A DNA stretch of 64,000 nt, from positions 140,779-204,778 of the forward strand of contig NZ_QNRO01000006.1 in NCBI RefSeq assembly GCF_003315345.1. Direction: 5' to 3'. The notes beneath the pieces were generated by a model. The model ran no database searches. It had not been told where the DNA came from and worked only from the letters and a program-made list of their open reading frames with translations. The position numbers were made by a program, and so were the translations under genes. How positions within the stretch are numbered: position 1 is the first letter of the stretch; the number at the start of each line of letters is the position of its first letter. This DNA comes from Marinobacter pelagius (lineage in GTDB: Bacteria; Pseudomonadota; Gammaproteobacteria; Pseudomonadales; Oleiphilaceae). Shown here piece by piece: positions 27,300-37,328 of the stretch.

Positions 27300-28487
27300 T
27301 CAGGCCCAGGCCCGGCGCAGGACCGACCGGGCATCTTCCAGAGTGACTTCCTTCGGGTTGAACATGATCGAGCCATCATCCAGAGCCATCTCGGCAATGT
27401 GGTCCAGCTGGCTTTCCTGCACCTTGCCGGTTTCCTTCAGGGTGCGGGGCAGCTGACAGCGCTTGTAGAGCTGGTCCCGCAGCTTGCGGAGGGCGGAGAT
27501 GGTGGCTTCCGCACGACGTGCTGCAGGAGTGGCCGAGTAGACTTCGGGGCCCTCGAGATACAGCAGCAACTCACCCAGAGGCTCCCGGATCGACTCCAGG
27601 TTGTACTCCAGCACGTAGGGCAGGTACAGGCTCATGCACAGGCCATGGGGAAGGTGGCAGATCGCCCCGGTGGCGTGGCCCAGAGAGTGCACCAGCCCAA
27701 CCATGGAGTTGGAGAAGGCAATGCCGGCCATGGTCGAGGCCTGGGCCAGCTCCAGTCGCCCTTGGGCGTCCTTGGGGTTATCCATCACATTCAGCAGCGA
27801 CTGGCTGATCTTCTTGATGGCCGCCGTGGCATAGGCATCGCTGAGTGGATTCTTCGCCATGCAGGTGAACGCCTCGGTGGCGTGGGTCATCGCATCCATG
27901 GCGGTTGCCGCGGTGATGTGCGGCGGCAGCGTCAGGGTCATCCGCGGGTCGATGATGGCGGCGTTGGGCAGCAGGAACGAGGAGGTGAAGGGCAGCTTCA
28001 CGCCTTTCTTCTCGTCGGTAATCACCGCCACGGCCGTGACCTCGGAGCCGGTGCCTGCCGTGGTTGGTACCACGAAGAACGGCTTCAGGGGATGCTTGAG
28101 GATGCCGGCGCCGCTGTATTTGGCAATGTCGTCACCGCCCTCGGACACCAGGATGTTGACGGCCTTGCCGGTATCGATAGCCGATCCGCCGCCCACGGCA
28201 ATGATGGCATCGCATTTTTCCTGCCGGTAAATGCCGGCGATGTCACGGACGACGGAGGTGGATGAATCCGGCGGCACGTCGTCGTAGATGCTGACAATCT
28301 CCAGGCCGCTCTCCTCGCAGGCGGCAATCACCGGGTCCAGCAGACCGGCGGCGCGAACGCCCTTGTCGGTTACGATCATCGGCCGCTTCGCCGCCAGTCC
28401 AGTCAGTTCGTAGGGAATGTGCTCGAGGGCAGCCTTGCCGGCAATGACTTTGACCGGGCAGAAGAACTCGTAATATTTTTGGCTCAT
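27300..28487 (-). CDS. Iron-containing alcohol dehydrogenase (group III)
   Basis: A 395-residue NAD(P)-dependent enzyme that interconverts alcohols and aldehydes. The nucleotide site is GGGSAID, followed by GTGSEVTAVAVIT. The metal ligands are the Asp and His in the helix DAMTHATEAF and two His in HSLGHATGAICHLPHG. Length is typical. The ATG follows the stop of the SCP2-like gene without any spare base, so both form one operon under the palindromic promoter at 29065-29095. A role in fatty or short-chain alcohol oxidation fits a lipid-using organism, but the substrate is inferred. Confidence 0.93.
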   Translation of the reverse strand: MSQKYYEFFCPVKVIAGKAALEHIPYELTGLAAKRPMIVTDKGVRAAGLLDPVIAACEESGLEIVSIYDDVPPDSSTSVVRDIAGIYRQEKCDAIIAVGGGSAIDTGKAVNILVSEGGDDIAKYSGAGILKHPLKPFFVVPTTAGTGSEVTAVAVITDEKKGVKLPFTSSFLLPNAAIIDPRMTLTLPPHITAATAMDAMTHATEAFTCMAKNPLSDAYATAAIKKISQSLLNVMDNPKDAQGRLELAQASTMAGIAFSNSMVGLVHSLGHATGAICHLPHGLCMSLYLPYVLEYNLESIREPLGELLLYLEGPEVYSATPAARRAEATISALRKLRDQLYKRCQLPRTLKETGKVQESQLDHIAEMALDDGSIMFNPKEVTLEDARSVLRRAWA

Positions 28488-29033
28488 TTAGGGTCTCACT
28501 GTCTCGACAAAATTGGTGGCAACCTTCAGGTAGATGCGGGCAGCACTGATCAGCTTTTCCGGAAGATGCAGGTTGGCGGGGTACTCCTTCACCGCCCGCT
28601 TGGCAATCAGTTTGGGGAGGATGAACGTCTCCAGCCGGTTGAGAACACGGGTCATTCGCACCGCATAGCTGACATCACCATCGACCAGCATGCGGTCGTT
28701 GGCAAACGCCTCCGAGGTTTTTTCCTGGAAGGACAGCACCAGGAAGGCATGGGCGATGTGCTTGAACTGGATGGACAGGTCCACCGGTCGCGGCGCGGAC
28801 TGGCCGTGGTAGTGGAAATGGCCGTCCCCGATGTGCTCCACGATCAGGCGCGGTCCCTCGGGCATCACCATCATCTCGAACAGCAGTCCTTGCGGAAGCG
28901 CCCGGGCTTCATTCTGCACGGTCTCGTCCACTTCACTGACTGCCTGCAAGGCCCGCCCCATCACCTGGAACATTATGTCCACGTAGAGTCGGCGCGCCTG
29001 GAACGCCATTGGCTGGATTCGTTTGAGCAACAT
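28488..29033 (-). CDS. SCP2-like protein, hypothetical
   Basis: A 181-residue cytoplasmic protein with the outline of an SCP2 sterol-carrier domain. A mixed alpha/beta chain contains QFKHIAHAFLVLSFQEKTSEAFANDRMLVDGD, a pattern like the lipid-transfer fold (strands, then A(F/Y)..GR(L)..GD). It ends in a helical tail. It probably binds an acyl or lipid ligand. It is the first gene of an operon with the iron alcohol dehydrogenase, so it could hand over a hydrophobic substrate. I do not recognise a named homologue; the domain call is moderate. Confidence 0.7.
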   Translation of the reverse strand: MLLKRIQPMAFQARRLYVDIMFQVMGRALQAVSEVDETVQNEARALPQGLLFEMMVMPEGPRLIVEHIGDGHFHYHGQSAPRPVDLSIQFKHIAHAFLVLSFQEKTSEAFANDRMLVDGDVSYAVRMTRVLNRLETFILPKLIAKRAVKEYPANLHLPEKLISAARIYLKVATNFVETVRP

Positions 29034-29064
29034 GGCCGTCGTCCATTGTCTGTTGTTTGTACCC

Positions 29065-29095
29065 TGATTTTTAGAGTTAATGCTCTAAAAGTCAA
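29065..29095 (-). promoter_or_regulatory. Promoter covered by a 12-base inverted repeat (candidate repressor operator)
   Basis: On the minus strand there is TTGACT at 29090-29095, a 16-base spacer, and TAAAAA at 29068-29073. The inverted repeat TGATTTTTAGAG / CTCTAAAAGTCA (one mismatch, six-base spacer, 29065-29094) covers the whole promoter. Such placement is typical of TetR- or GntR-like repressors. It would control the SCP2-like/alcohol dehydrogenase operon. Confidence 0.65.
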
Positions 29096-29148
29096 TGCAG
29101 GCAGTGACGAAGATTTGCCGTCGCTGGGGCAACAGAAGATTGCACAAC

Positions 29149-29183
29149 AAAAAAAGCCGGGACGCTGTCGCGGTTCCCGGCTT
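29149..29183 (-). terminator. Rho-independent terminator of the M48 protease gene
   Basis: On the minus strand the stem AAGCCGGGA / TCCCGGCTT is followed by seven or more T. It lies about 20 bases after the stop of the protease gene. Confidence 0.9.
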
Positions 29184-29205
29184 GGCTGGGGGAGGGGAGA
29201 GGTGG

Positions 29206-30480
29206 CTACTGGGTGAGTGCGGCCAGCTTGCGCTGGGCTTCCGCGCCCACATCGCCGCCGGCCTTGGCGGCCTGGCTGTAATAGGCCACGGCCTCGTCCC
29301 GGCGGTTCTGCTTGACGGCGACATCGCCCATGCGCAGGTAGCCGATGGATGTGGGCACCACTTTGTTGGCCTTGGTCAGGTGAGTCCTTGCCTTGTCGAG
29401 CTTGTTCAGGGCCAGGGCGTTCAGGCCGGTTCGCAGCTGGTACTCGAACATCTCCGGGTACAGGGAGACCGCCTTCTCGAAATCCGCCTCGGCCTTCTGC
29501 ATTTGCTTCTGTTGCTGGTAAATGCGCCCTCTCAGGGAATAGAACATGGCCTCCCGGGGCAGGATGCGGATCGCCTCGTTGATCTTGCCGAGGGCAGCGT
29601 CGTAGTTCTTGTTCGAAGCCAGTTTCAGGGCCTCGTCATGGGCGTCATAGGCAGGCTGCAGCTCCCTCAGTTTAGCCAGCTTGCGCTGGTAGACATCAGC
29701 GCCCCGATAACCGCCGGCGCCGATGTTGCTGACCAGTTCCCGGTTCTCCGCTACACGCTTCGCCGAAGGCGGGTGCGTGGCGAACAAGCCCTGGATGAAG
29801 CCCTGGTCACGGCCTTCACTCATTTCCAGAAACAGCTCCTGCAGTTCCACCGCGGCCTGGGGATCGTAGCCGGCTTCCTTCATGTAATTGATGCCGTAGT
29901 GGTCCGACTCCAGCTCATCCCCCTGACTGTATTGTGCCAGGGCCAGTTGCGCACCGAGCGCCGCGCCGCCCATGACCAGGCCTGCCCACTCGTTATCGGA
30001 AAGTGCAAACCCAAGTCCGGCCACGCCGAGGCTGATTAGCTGGGCCTGCTGCATACGCTGGACGCTGTGGCGGGCGGCGGCGTGAACAATCTCGTGGCCC
30101 AGCACCGAGGCCAGCTGAGCTTCGTCGTCCAGTTTGGTGAGCAGGCCACGGTTGACGGCAATTTTGCCTCCGGGCAGGGCCCAGGCATTGGGCACGCTAT
30201 TGTTCAGCACCACGAACTCGTAGGGCAGGTCCGGGCGGTCGCTTACCTGTGCCAGTTTTCGGCCCACCTCACTGACATAGAGATTCAGCTCCGGATCGAT
30301 GTAGAACCGGCCACCCTGGGTCTGCTGGGTCGGGACGTACTGTTCCGCACCGATGGCCAGTTCCTGGCTCTCTGGGATCAGGGAAAGCTGCTTCTCGCCG
30401 GTGACGGGGTTAACGGAACACCCTGCAACGAAAGCGAGGGCAAGAAACACCAGCCCGAATCGGGATATGGAAAGACGCAC
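29206..30480 (-). CDS. M48 metalloprotease lipoprotein with C-terminal TPR repeats (BepA-like)
   Basis: A 424-residue periplasmic lipoprotein protease. The start is GTG at 30480, five bases after AGGAGG. It gives a type II signal with lipobox VAG-Cys21, whereas the longer ATG frame lacks any signal. Zinc ligands are His129 and His133 in HEIVH and the third Glu in ELESDHYG. TPR-like helical repeats fill the last 150 residues. BepA of this family controls the quality of LptD and other barrels, so outer membrane protein quality control is the likely role. Confidence 0.9.
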   Translation of the reverse strand: MRLSISRFGLVFLALAFVAGCSVNPVTGEKQLSLIPESQELAIGAEQYVPTQQTQGGRFYIDPELNLYVSEVGRKLAQVSDRPDLPYEFVVLNNSVPNAWALPGGKIAVNRGLLTKLDDEAQLASVLGHEIVHAAARHSVQRMQQAQLISLGVAGLGFALSDNEWAGLVMGGAALGAQLALAQYSQGDELESDHYGINYMKEAGYDPQAAVELQELFLEMSEGRDQGFIQGLFATHPPSAKRVAENRELVSNIGAGGYRGADVYQRKLAKLRELQPAYDAHDEALKLASNKNYDAALGKINEAIRILPREAMFYSLRGRIYQQQKQMQKAEADFEKAVSLYPEMFEYQLRTGLNALALNKLDKARTHLTKANKVVPTSIGYLRMGDVAVKQNRRDEAVAYYSQAAKAGGDVGAEAQRKLAALTQ

Positions 30481-30642
30481 GGTTACCTCCTGTACCTGGG
30501 TGCCTGGCGGATATTGGTTTTCTACATGATTGCACGGTTGGGTGAGCCTGAAAACGCCCGTTTTCTGGAGAGGCGCCATGTCTTGGCGTATTATAGGTGG
30601 CTGATTCCTTTCCAAGCTGCCAATTCCCGACTAAGGCCTTAC

Positions 30643-31380
30643 ATGAACAATCTGCTCGAGCTTGCCTCGTTGCTCTGGTTCTTCATCTGCTGGGTTGGCT
30701 ACACCCAGTATTCCAAGCGCAGGGCGTCTGACCGGCCCTGTCTGTCGAACACCCTGGATTTGTATCGGGAGGATTGGATGCGGGTGATGCTGAGGCGCGG
30801 GAATCGCATGTCCGACACCTCGGTGGTGGGCAATCTGGAACGTAACGGCGCTTTCTTCGCCTCCAGCTGTCTGCTGATCCTGGCCGGTATCATCACCGCG
30901 CTCGGCTACACCAGTGAGGCTATGGAAGTATTCGCTGCCATGCCCTTCAGCGCGGTGCCGACCCGGGAGATCTGGGAATTGCGGCTGGTGGTGCTGCTGG
31001 TGGTATTTGTTTATGCCTTTTTCAAATTCACCTGGTCCATGCGAATGTACAATTTCGTCGCGGTGATGGTGGGCAGTGCACCCCTGGCCGAGGACACCAA
31101 GACCAGCCCGGCAGCCCGGGAGGCCTTCGCACGCAGTGCCGGCAACATCTGTAACATGGCCGGGGATGCCTTCAACCTGGGTCTGAGGTCGTTCTACTAC
31201 GCGCTGGCGGTGGTTGCCTGGTTCTTCCACCCCATCGCCTTCATCGCGGCCTCCACCGTTGTGGTGGTTGTTCTCTACCGCCGGGAATTCTGCTCCGATG
31301 CCCTCGAGGCGCTGCGTTCCGGAAAAGTGTTCGAGGAGCCGGCAGCGGGCAAGGCGGAGCCAAAGACCAAAACCAACTGA
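30643..31380 (+). CDS. DUF599 family membrane protein
   Basis: A 245-residue inner membrane protein with four or so hydrophobic segments (about 5-22, 70-90, 112-135, 185-215). It carries the DUF599 pattern, including RNGAFFASSCLLILAG and FKFTWSMRMYNF. The start ATG at 30643 follows AAGG; the frame upstream is open but lies antisense to the protease gene. The C-terminal tail is charged. Function is unknown for the family. It is 18 bp upstream of a thioesterase pair, so the three genes may be co-transcribed. Confidence 0.85.
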   Translation: MNNLLELASLLWFFICWVGYTQYSKRRASDRPCLSNTLDLYREDWMRVMLRRGNRMSDTSVVGNLERNGAFFASSCLLILAGIITALGYTSEAMEVFAAMPFSAVPTREIWELRLVVLLVVFVYAFFKFTWSMRMYNFVAVMVGSAPLAEDTKTSPAAREAFARSAGNICNMAGDAFNLGLRSFYYALAVVAWFFHPIAFIAASTVVVVVLYRREFCSDALEALRSGKVFEEPAAGKAEPKTKTN

Positions 31381-31398
31381 TCAACAGGATTCTCCTGA

Positions 31399-31869
31399 AT
31401 GGATAATCAAACCCGAATAGACCGGGTAACCCGGTTTATCGAAACCCTGAACCAGGCTCGCGAGCTGGGCCTGTCAGTCACTGACGCCGGTGATGGCACG
31501 CTGACCCTGTGTCTGCCCTACAGCGACCGGATCATTGGTAATCCGGATACCGGTGTCATCCACGGCGGCGCGATCACCACCCTGATGGACACCACCTCCG
31601 GCTGCGTGATTCTCTGTGCCCTGGAAGATTTCGAATTGTGCCCGACCCTCGACCTGCGGGTGGACTACATGCGTCCGGCGCATCCCCACAAACCGGTCTA
31701 CGCCCGCGCGGAAACCTACCGGATGACCCGCAATATCATCTTCACCCGGTGTGAGGCCTACCAGGAGGGCGGGGAAACCATTGCCAATTGCGTGGCCACC
31801 TTCATGCGCATCGGCAAAGAGGCCAGTCCCAAACACTACCGTGACCTGATCGCCGGAGGTGCCAAATGA
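31399..31869 (+). CDS. PaaI-family hotdog thioesterase
   Basis: A 156-residue hotdog-fold acyl-CoA thioesterase. The long central helix follows the motif GVIHGGAITTLMDTTSG (HGG-x-x-x-x-x-x-D), the active-site pattern of the PaaI group. Then comes DLRVDYMRPAHPHKPVYARAE, the usual strand pair. It overlaps the next thioesterase gene by four bases (ATGA), which argues for co-translation and perhaps a mixed oligomer. Its acyl substrate is not predictable from sequence. Confidence 0.92.
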   Translation: MDNQTRIDRVTRFIETLNQARELGLSVTDAGDGTLTLCLPYSDRIIGNPDTGVIHGGAITTLMDTTSGCVILCALEDFELCPTLDLRVDYMRPAHPHKPVYARAETYRMTRNIIFTRCEAYQEGGETIANCVATFMRIGKEASPKHYRDLIAGGAK

Positions 31870-32300
31870 CCGATCCGGAAATCCTCCGTTACACCCAGGA
31901 AACCGGGGACTTCTCCCGCATGCTCGAAAGCATTCCCTACGCCACCTGGATTGGATTGCAGTGCGAGCGTTTCGGAGACGACCTTATCTTCCGGCTGCCG
32001 AAAAAGGAATCCAACCTGGGCAACCCGATCCTGCCGGCGATCCACGGCGGGGTGATCGGCGGCTTCATGGAGATGTCCGCGAACATCTACCTGATCATGT
32101 CCCGGGAATCCCTGCGCATGCCCCGCATCGTGGATTTTTCCCTGGACTACCTGCGCGCCGGCCTGAACCGGGAAACCTTCGCCGAGTGCCGGCTGACCCG
32201 CCAGGGCAACCGCGTGGCCAACGTGATGGTCACGGCCTGGCAGAAATCCCGTTCCGAGCCCATTGCTACCGCCCGGGCGCATTTCCTTCTCGAAGACTGA
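31866..32300 (+). CDS. PaaI-family hotdog thioesterase, second of a coupled pair
   Basis: A 144-residue hotdog protein. The helix motif is PAIHGGVIGGFMEMSAN, where a glutamate takes the place of the usual catalytic Asp seen in its neighbour. The strands VDFSLDYLRAGL and ANVMVTAWQ match the fold. It starts inside the stop of the previous gene. The two proteins share the fold but little more, which suggests an old duplication or a hetero-oligomer. A structured repeat and htpG follow. Confidence 0.88.
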   Translation: MTDPEILRYTQETGDFSRMLESIPYATWIGLQCERFGDDLIFRLPKKESNLGNPILPAIHGGVIGGFMEMSANIYLIMSRESLRMPRIVDFSLDYLRAGLNRETFAECRLTRQGNRVANVMVTAWQKSRSEPIATARAHFLLED

Positions 32301-32383
32301 TCCTGCCTGACCAATCCGGGGCTTGAAATGCCCCGGTGTGGCCCCATTTTTCCTGCAGACCTAACACGACAGTCGGGTGGCAT

Positions 32384-32482
32384 GGGCAGGAAGGCAGTTC
32401 CAAAACCGTGCGGAGCCATGGATGGCGGAGCCGAGCGTACAGGGATGTATTCACAGCGTGTTTTGGAACTGCCTTCCTGCCC
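32384..32482. repeat. Structured repeat element, copy 3, upstream of htpG
   Basis: The arms at 32384-32406 and 32460-32482 are perfectly complementary over 23 bases. The core GTGCGGAGCCATGGATGGCGG is the same as in copy 2, and a second part (GCGTACAGGGATGTATTCACAGCG) is diverged. In the second small hairpin a C-G pair of copy 2 is replaced by T-A, a compensated change. The arms share no sequence with copies 1 and 2. It ends 42 bp before the htpG ATG. Confidence 0.85.
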
Positions 32483-32524
32483 GTGCCGCTCCACCGATCC
32501 AAGACAGCAGGAGAACCAAAAGCC

Positions 32525-34417
32525 ATGACGGTTGAAGCAAACAAAGAGACTTTGGGGTTTCAGACAGAAGTTAAGCAACTGCTTAACCTGATGATCCACT
32601 CCCTGTATTCGAACAAAGAAATCTTCCTTCGTGAGTTGATTTCCAACGCCTCGGATGCCGAGGACAAGCTGCGTTTTGCCGCCCTGAAGGACGACAAACT
32701 GTACGAGGGCGATTCCGAACTTAAGATCCGTCTGGATTACGACAAGGATGCGGGCACCGTGACCCTCACGGACAATGGTATCGGCATGACCCGGGATGAC
32801 GTGATCTCCAACCTGGGCACCATCGCCAGGTCCGGTACTGCCGAGTTCCTTAAGCAGCTGTCCGGTGACGAGAAGAAGGACAGCAAGCTGATCGGTCAGT
32901 TTGGCGTCGGTTTCTACTCCGCCTTCATCGTGGCGGACAAGGTCGACGTGTTTACCCGCCGTGCCGGTGCGCCCGCCGAAGAAGGTGTGCACTGGGAGTC
33001 CAAGGGCGACGGCGAGTTTTCCATCGAGCAGGTGAACCGCGAGCAGCGTGGCACCCAGATCGTTCTGCACCTGAAATCCGACGCCAAGGAATTCGCCGAT
33101 GGCTGGAAACTGCGCAGCCTGGTGAAGAAATACTCCGACCACATTTCCTTCCCGGTGGTGATGAAGTCCGAATCCGAGGAAGAGGACAAGAAGGGCGAGG
33201 ACGAGACAGTCAACGACGCCACCGCCCTGTGGACTCTGCCGCGTACCGAGATCAAGGATGAGGAATACAAGGAGTTCTACAAGCACATCGCCCACGACTT
33301 CGAGGATCCGCTGACCTGGTCCCACAACAAGGTCGAGGGCAAGCTGGATTACACCAGCCTGCTGTACATCCCGAAGCGTGCGCCGTTTGACCTGTACAAC
33401 CGGGAAGCGCCCCGTGGCTTGAAGCTGTACGTGCAGCGGGTGTTCATCATGGACGACGCCGAGCAGTTCCTGCCGCTGTACCTGCGCTTTACCAAGGGTG
33501 TGATCGATTCCAACGATCTGTCACTGAACGTCTCCCGGGAGATCCTCCAGAACGACAGCACCGTGGACAGCATCCGCACCGCCATGACCAAGCGGGTACT
33601 GGACATGTTGTCCAAGCTGGCCAAGAAGCAGCCGGAGGACTACCAGGCGTTCTGGGACGAGTTCGGTACCGTTCTGAAAGAAGGCCCGGCCGAGGACTTC
33701 AGCAACCGCGAGAAGATCGCAGGCTTGTTGCGTTTTGCTACCACCCATACCGGCGAGGCTACCCAGAACGTTTCCCTCGATGAGTACATCGAGCGGATGA
33801 AGGACGGGCAGAAGAAGATCTTCTACATCACCGGCGACAACTTCGCCGCCGCCAAGAGCAGCCCGCACCTGGAAGTGTTCCGCAAGAAGGGGATCGAGGT
33901 GCTGATTCTGTCCGACCGCATCGACGAGTGGATGATGGGCTACCTCAGCGAGTATGACGGCAAGCAGTTCCAGGACGTTGCCCGCGGCGACCTGGACCTG
34001 GGTGAAGTCGAGACTGAAGAGGACAAAAAGCACAAGGAAGAGGCCGCCGAGGAGCACAAGGACCTGGTGGAGCGTATCAAGAAGGCGTTGGACGACCGGG
34101 TTCAGGAAGTGCGCGTGACCAACCGCCTGACCGATTCTCCCGCGTGCCTGGTGGTCGGTGAGTTCGACATGGGCGCCCAGATGAAGAAGATTATGGAAGC
34201 GGCCGGCCAGAAGGTGCCGGAGAGCAAGCCGATCTTCGAAATCAACGTCGACCACCCGCTGGTCCAGCGCCTGGAGACCGAGAAGGGTGAAGAGCGTTTC
34301 AACGAACTCTCCGCCGTGTTGTTCGACCAGGCTACCCTGGCCAGCGGCGAGCAGCTCAAGGATCCCGGCGCGTATGTGAGCCGACTGAACCGGCTGCTGC
34401 TGGAGTTGGCTAACTGA
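32525..34417 (+). CDS. htpG: Molecular chaperone HtpG (Hsp90)
   Basis: A 630-residue dimeric ATP-dependent chaperone. The GHKL ATP site shows [29 protein letters not shown] and [16 protein letters not shown]. The middle and C-terminal dimer domains follow at normal length. An acidic, charged linker ([10 protein letters not shown]) sits between the N and middle domains. The start at 32525 is preceded by AGGAG about 12 bases upstream; the frame upstream runs through the repeat element and is not coding. Heat-shock control is expected, but no clear sigma-32 promoter was identified. Confidence 0.97.
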   Translation: MTVEANKETLGFQTEVKQLLNLMIHSLYSNKEIFLRELISNASDAEDKLRFAALKDDKLYEGDSELKIRLDYDKDAGTVTLTDNGIGMTRDDVISNLGTIARSGTAEFLKQLSGDEKKDSKLIGQFGVGFYSAFIVADKVDVFTRRAGAPAEEGVHWESKGDGEFSIEQVNREQRGTQIVLHLKSDAKEFADGWKLRSLVKKYSDHISFPVVMKSESEEEDKKGEDETVNDATALWTLPRTEIKDEEYKEFYKHIAHDFEDPLTWSHNKVEGKLDYTSLLYIPKRAPFDLYNREAPRGLKLYVQRVFIMDDAEQFLPLYLRFTKGVIDSNDLSLNVSREILQNDSTVDSIRTAMTKRVLDMLSKLAKKQPEDYQAFWDEFGTVLKEGPAEDFSNREKIAGLLRFATTHTGEATQNVSLDEYIERMKDGQKKIFYITGDNFAAAKSSPHLEVFRKKGIEVLILSDRIDEWMMGYLSEYDGKQFQDVARGDLDLGEVETEEDKKHKEEAAEEHKDLVERIKKALDDRVQEVRVTNRLTDSPACLVVGEFDMGAQMKKIMEAAGQKVPESKPIFEINVDHPLVQRLETEKGEERFNELSAVLFDQATLASGEQLKDPGAYVSRLNRLLLELAN

Positions 34418-34436
34418 GGGAAACGGACGTGAAGTT

Positions 34437-34631
34437 GGGGTCAGAAGAACGAGTTCTTCAGACCCCGACGTAACCTTAAGCCATGCGGGCAAACACCGGG
34501 GTCAGATGAAAGCTTTCATCTGACCCCTTTTTCATTGGAGTGGACTTGAACATGGGGTCAGAAGAACGAGTTCTTCAGACCCCTACCTGTGCCGAATCCC
34601 TGGGGTCAGAAGAAAGCCTTCTTCTGAACCC
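34437..34631. repeat. GGGGTCAGA palindromes, cluster B (four copies)
   Basis: There are four 30-base palindromes at 34437-34466, 34498-34527, 34554-34583 and 34602-34631. The second is the TGAAAGCTTTCA type with perfect arms followed by TTTTTTC, so it can act as the htpG terminator. The first and third are the AGAACGAGTTCTTC type, and the fourth is imperfect. Spacing is irregular (18-31 bp), which rules out a CRISPR array. Confidence 0.85.
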
Positions 34632-34762
34632 ACCTTCATCTCACCAAGCCCCGCCTTCACCACCCATAAACAAAATCTCTCAAAAGTTTATCTTTTATTA
34701 ATTATCCCTTCCAAATCTCCCGGGCTAAGGTGAAATCGTTCTCGTTAAGAAAGGAGTCACCC

Positions 34763-34855
34763 ATGGCAGCTCGGAAAATCACCCCTTCGGCAACATGGTT
34801 CGGCGCGTTCTCAATTCTCGCGGACTATTACGGGAACTACGCCATTGCCCACTAG
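34763..34855 (+). CDS. Small ORF of 30 codons, hypothetical
   Basis: The peptide begins MAARKITPSATWFGAFSILA and ends DYYGNYAIAH. It is preceded by AAGGAG with an eight-base spacer, the strongest ribosome site in this gap, and followed by a perfect 11-bp hairpin at 34865-34890. The upstream 80 bp is AT-rich (about 34680-34715), as a promoter would be. The aromatic-rich centre could be a short membrane-binding helix. I do not recognise the peptide. It lies alone between the palindrome cluster and katG. Confidence 0.55.
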   Translation: MAARKITPSATWFGAFSILADYYGNYAIAH

Positions 34856-34864
34856 ACAGAGGGC

Positions 34865-34890
34865 CCGAACAGGCCGTCAGGCCTGTTCGG
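34865..34890 (+). terminator. Hairpin after the small ORF
   Basis: A perfect 11-bp stem CCGAACAGGCC / GGCCTGTTCGG with a GTCA loop lies nine bases after the small ORF stop and just before the OxyR-type site of katG. There is no T-run, so it may end transcription weakly. Confidence 0.6.
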
Positions 34891-34897
34891 AAAGGCT

Positions 34898-34960
34898 ATA
34901 GGAACCCGCTATGGAAGCAGTAGGAAACATTCAAGCAGCACAATGTGAATGAACTATATT
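34898..34960 (+). promoter_or_regulatory. OxyR-type binding site and katG promoter
   Basis: ATAG-N7-CTAT at 34898-34912 is followed, after exactly seven bases, by GTAG-N7-TCAA at 34920-34934. This reproduces the four-quarter-site spacing of OxyR operators. The last quarter overlaps a -35-like TCAAGC (34931-34936). A -10 TATATT lies at 34955-34960, 18 bases on. This arrangement is that of OxyR-activated katG promoters. Confidence 0.75.
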
Positions 34961-34962
34961 GA

Positions 34963-37191
<2,229 letters not shown>

Positions 37192-37205
37192 GCCAGTAGT
37201 AACCG

Positions 37206-37234
37206 GCCGGGCATCCTGTTTCGGGATGCCCGGC
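37206..37234 (+). terminator. Hairpin after katG
   Basis: The stem GCCGGGCATCC / GGGATGCCCGGC lies 14 bases after the katG stop. There is no long T-run, so it may be a weak or processed terminator. Confidence 0.65.
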
Positions 37235-37328
37235 TACCAAGTTCCCCCCGAATTCCTTACAATCCGCTCCGCCTGATTTTTGATCAGCCATAACCTTTAC
37301 CCCTCTTGGTCAAACCGCTGGAGCCTCC

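Noticed and set aside
34437..34631. Possible CRISPR array
   Set aside because: Units are palindromic, only four, irregularly spaced, and recur elsewhere in the window. No cas genes are near.
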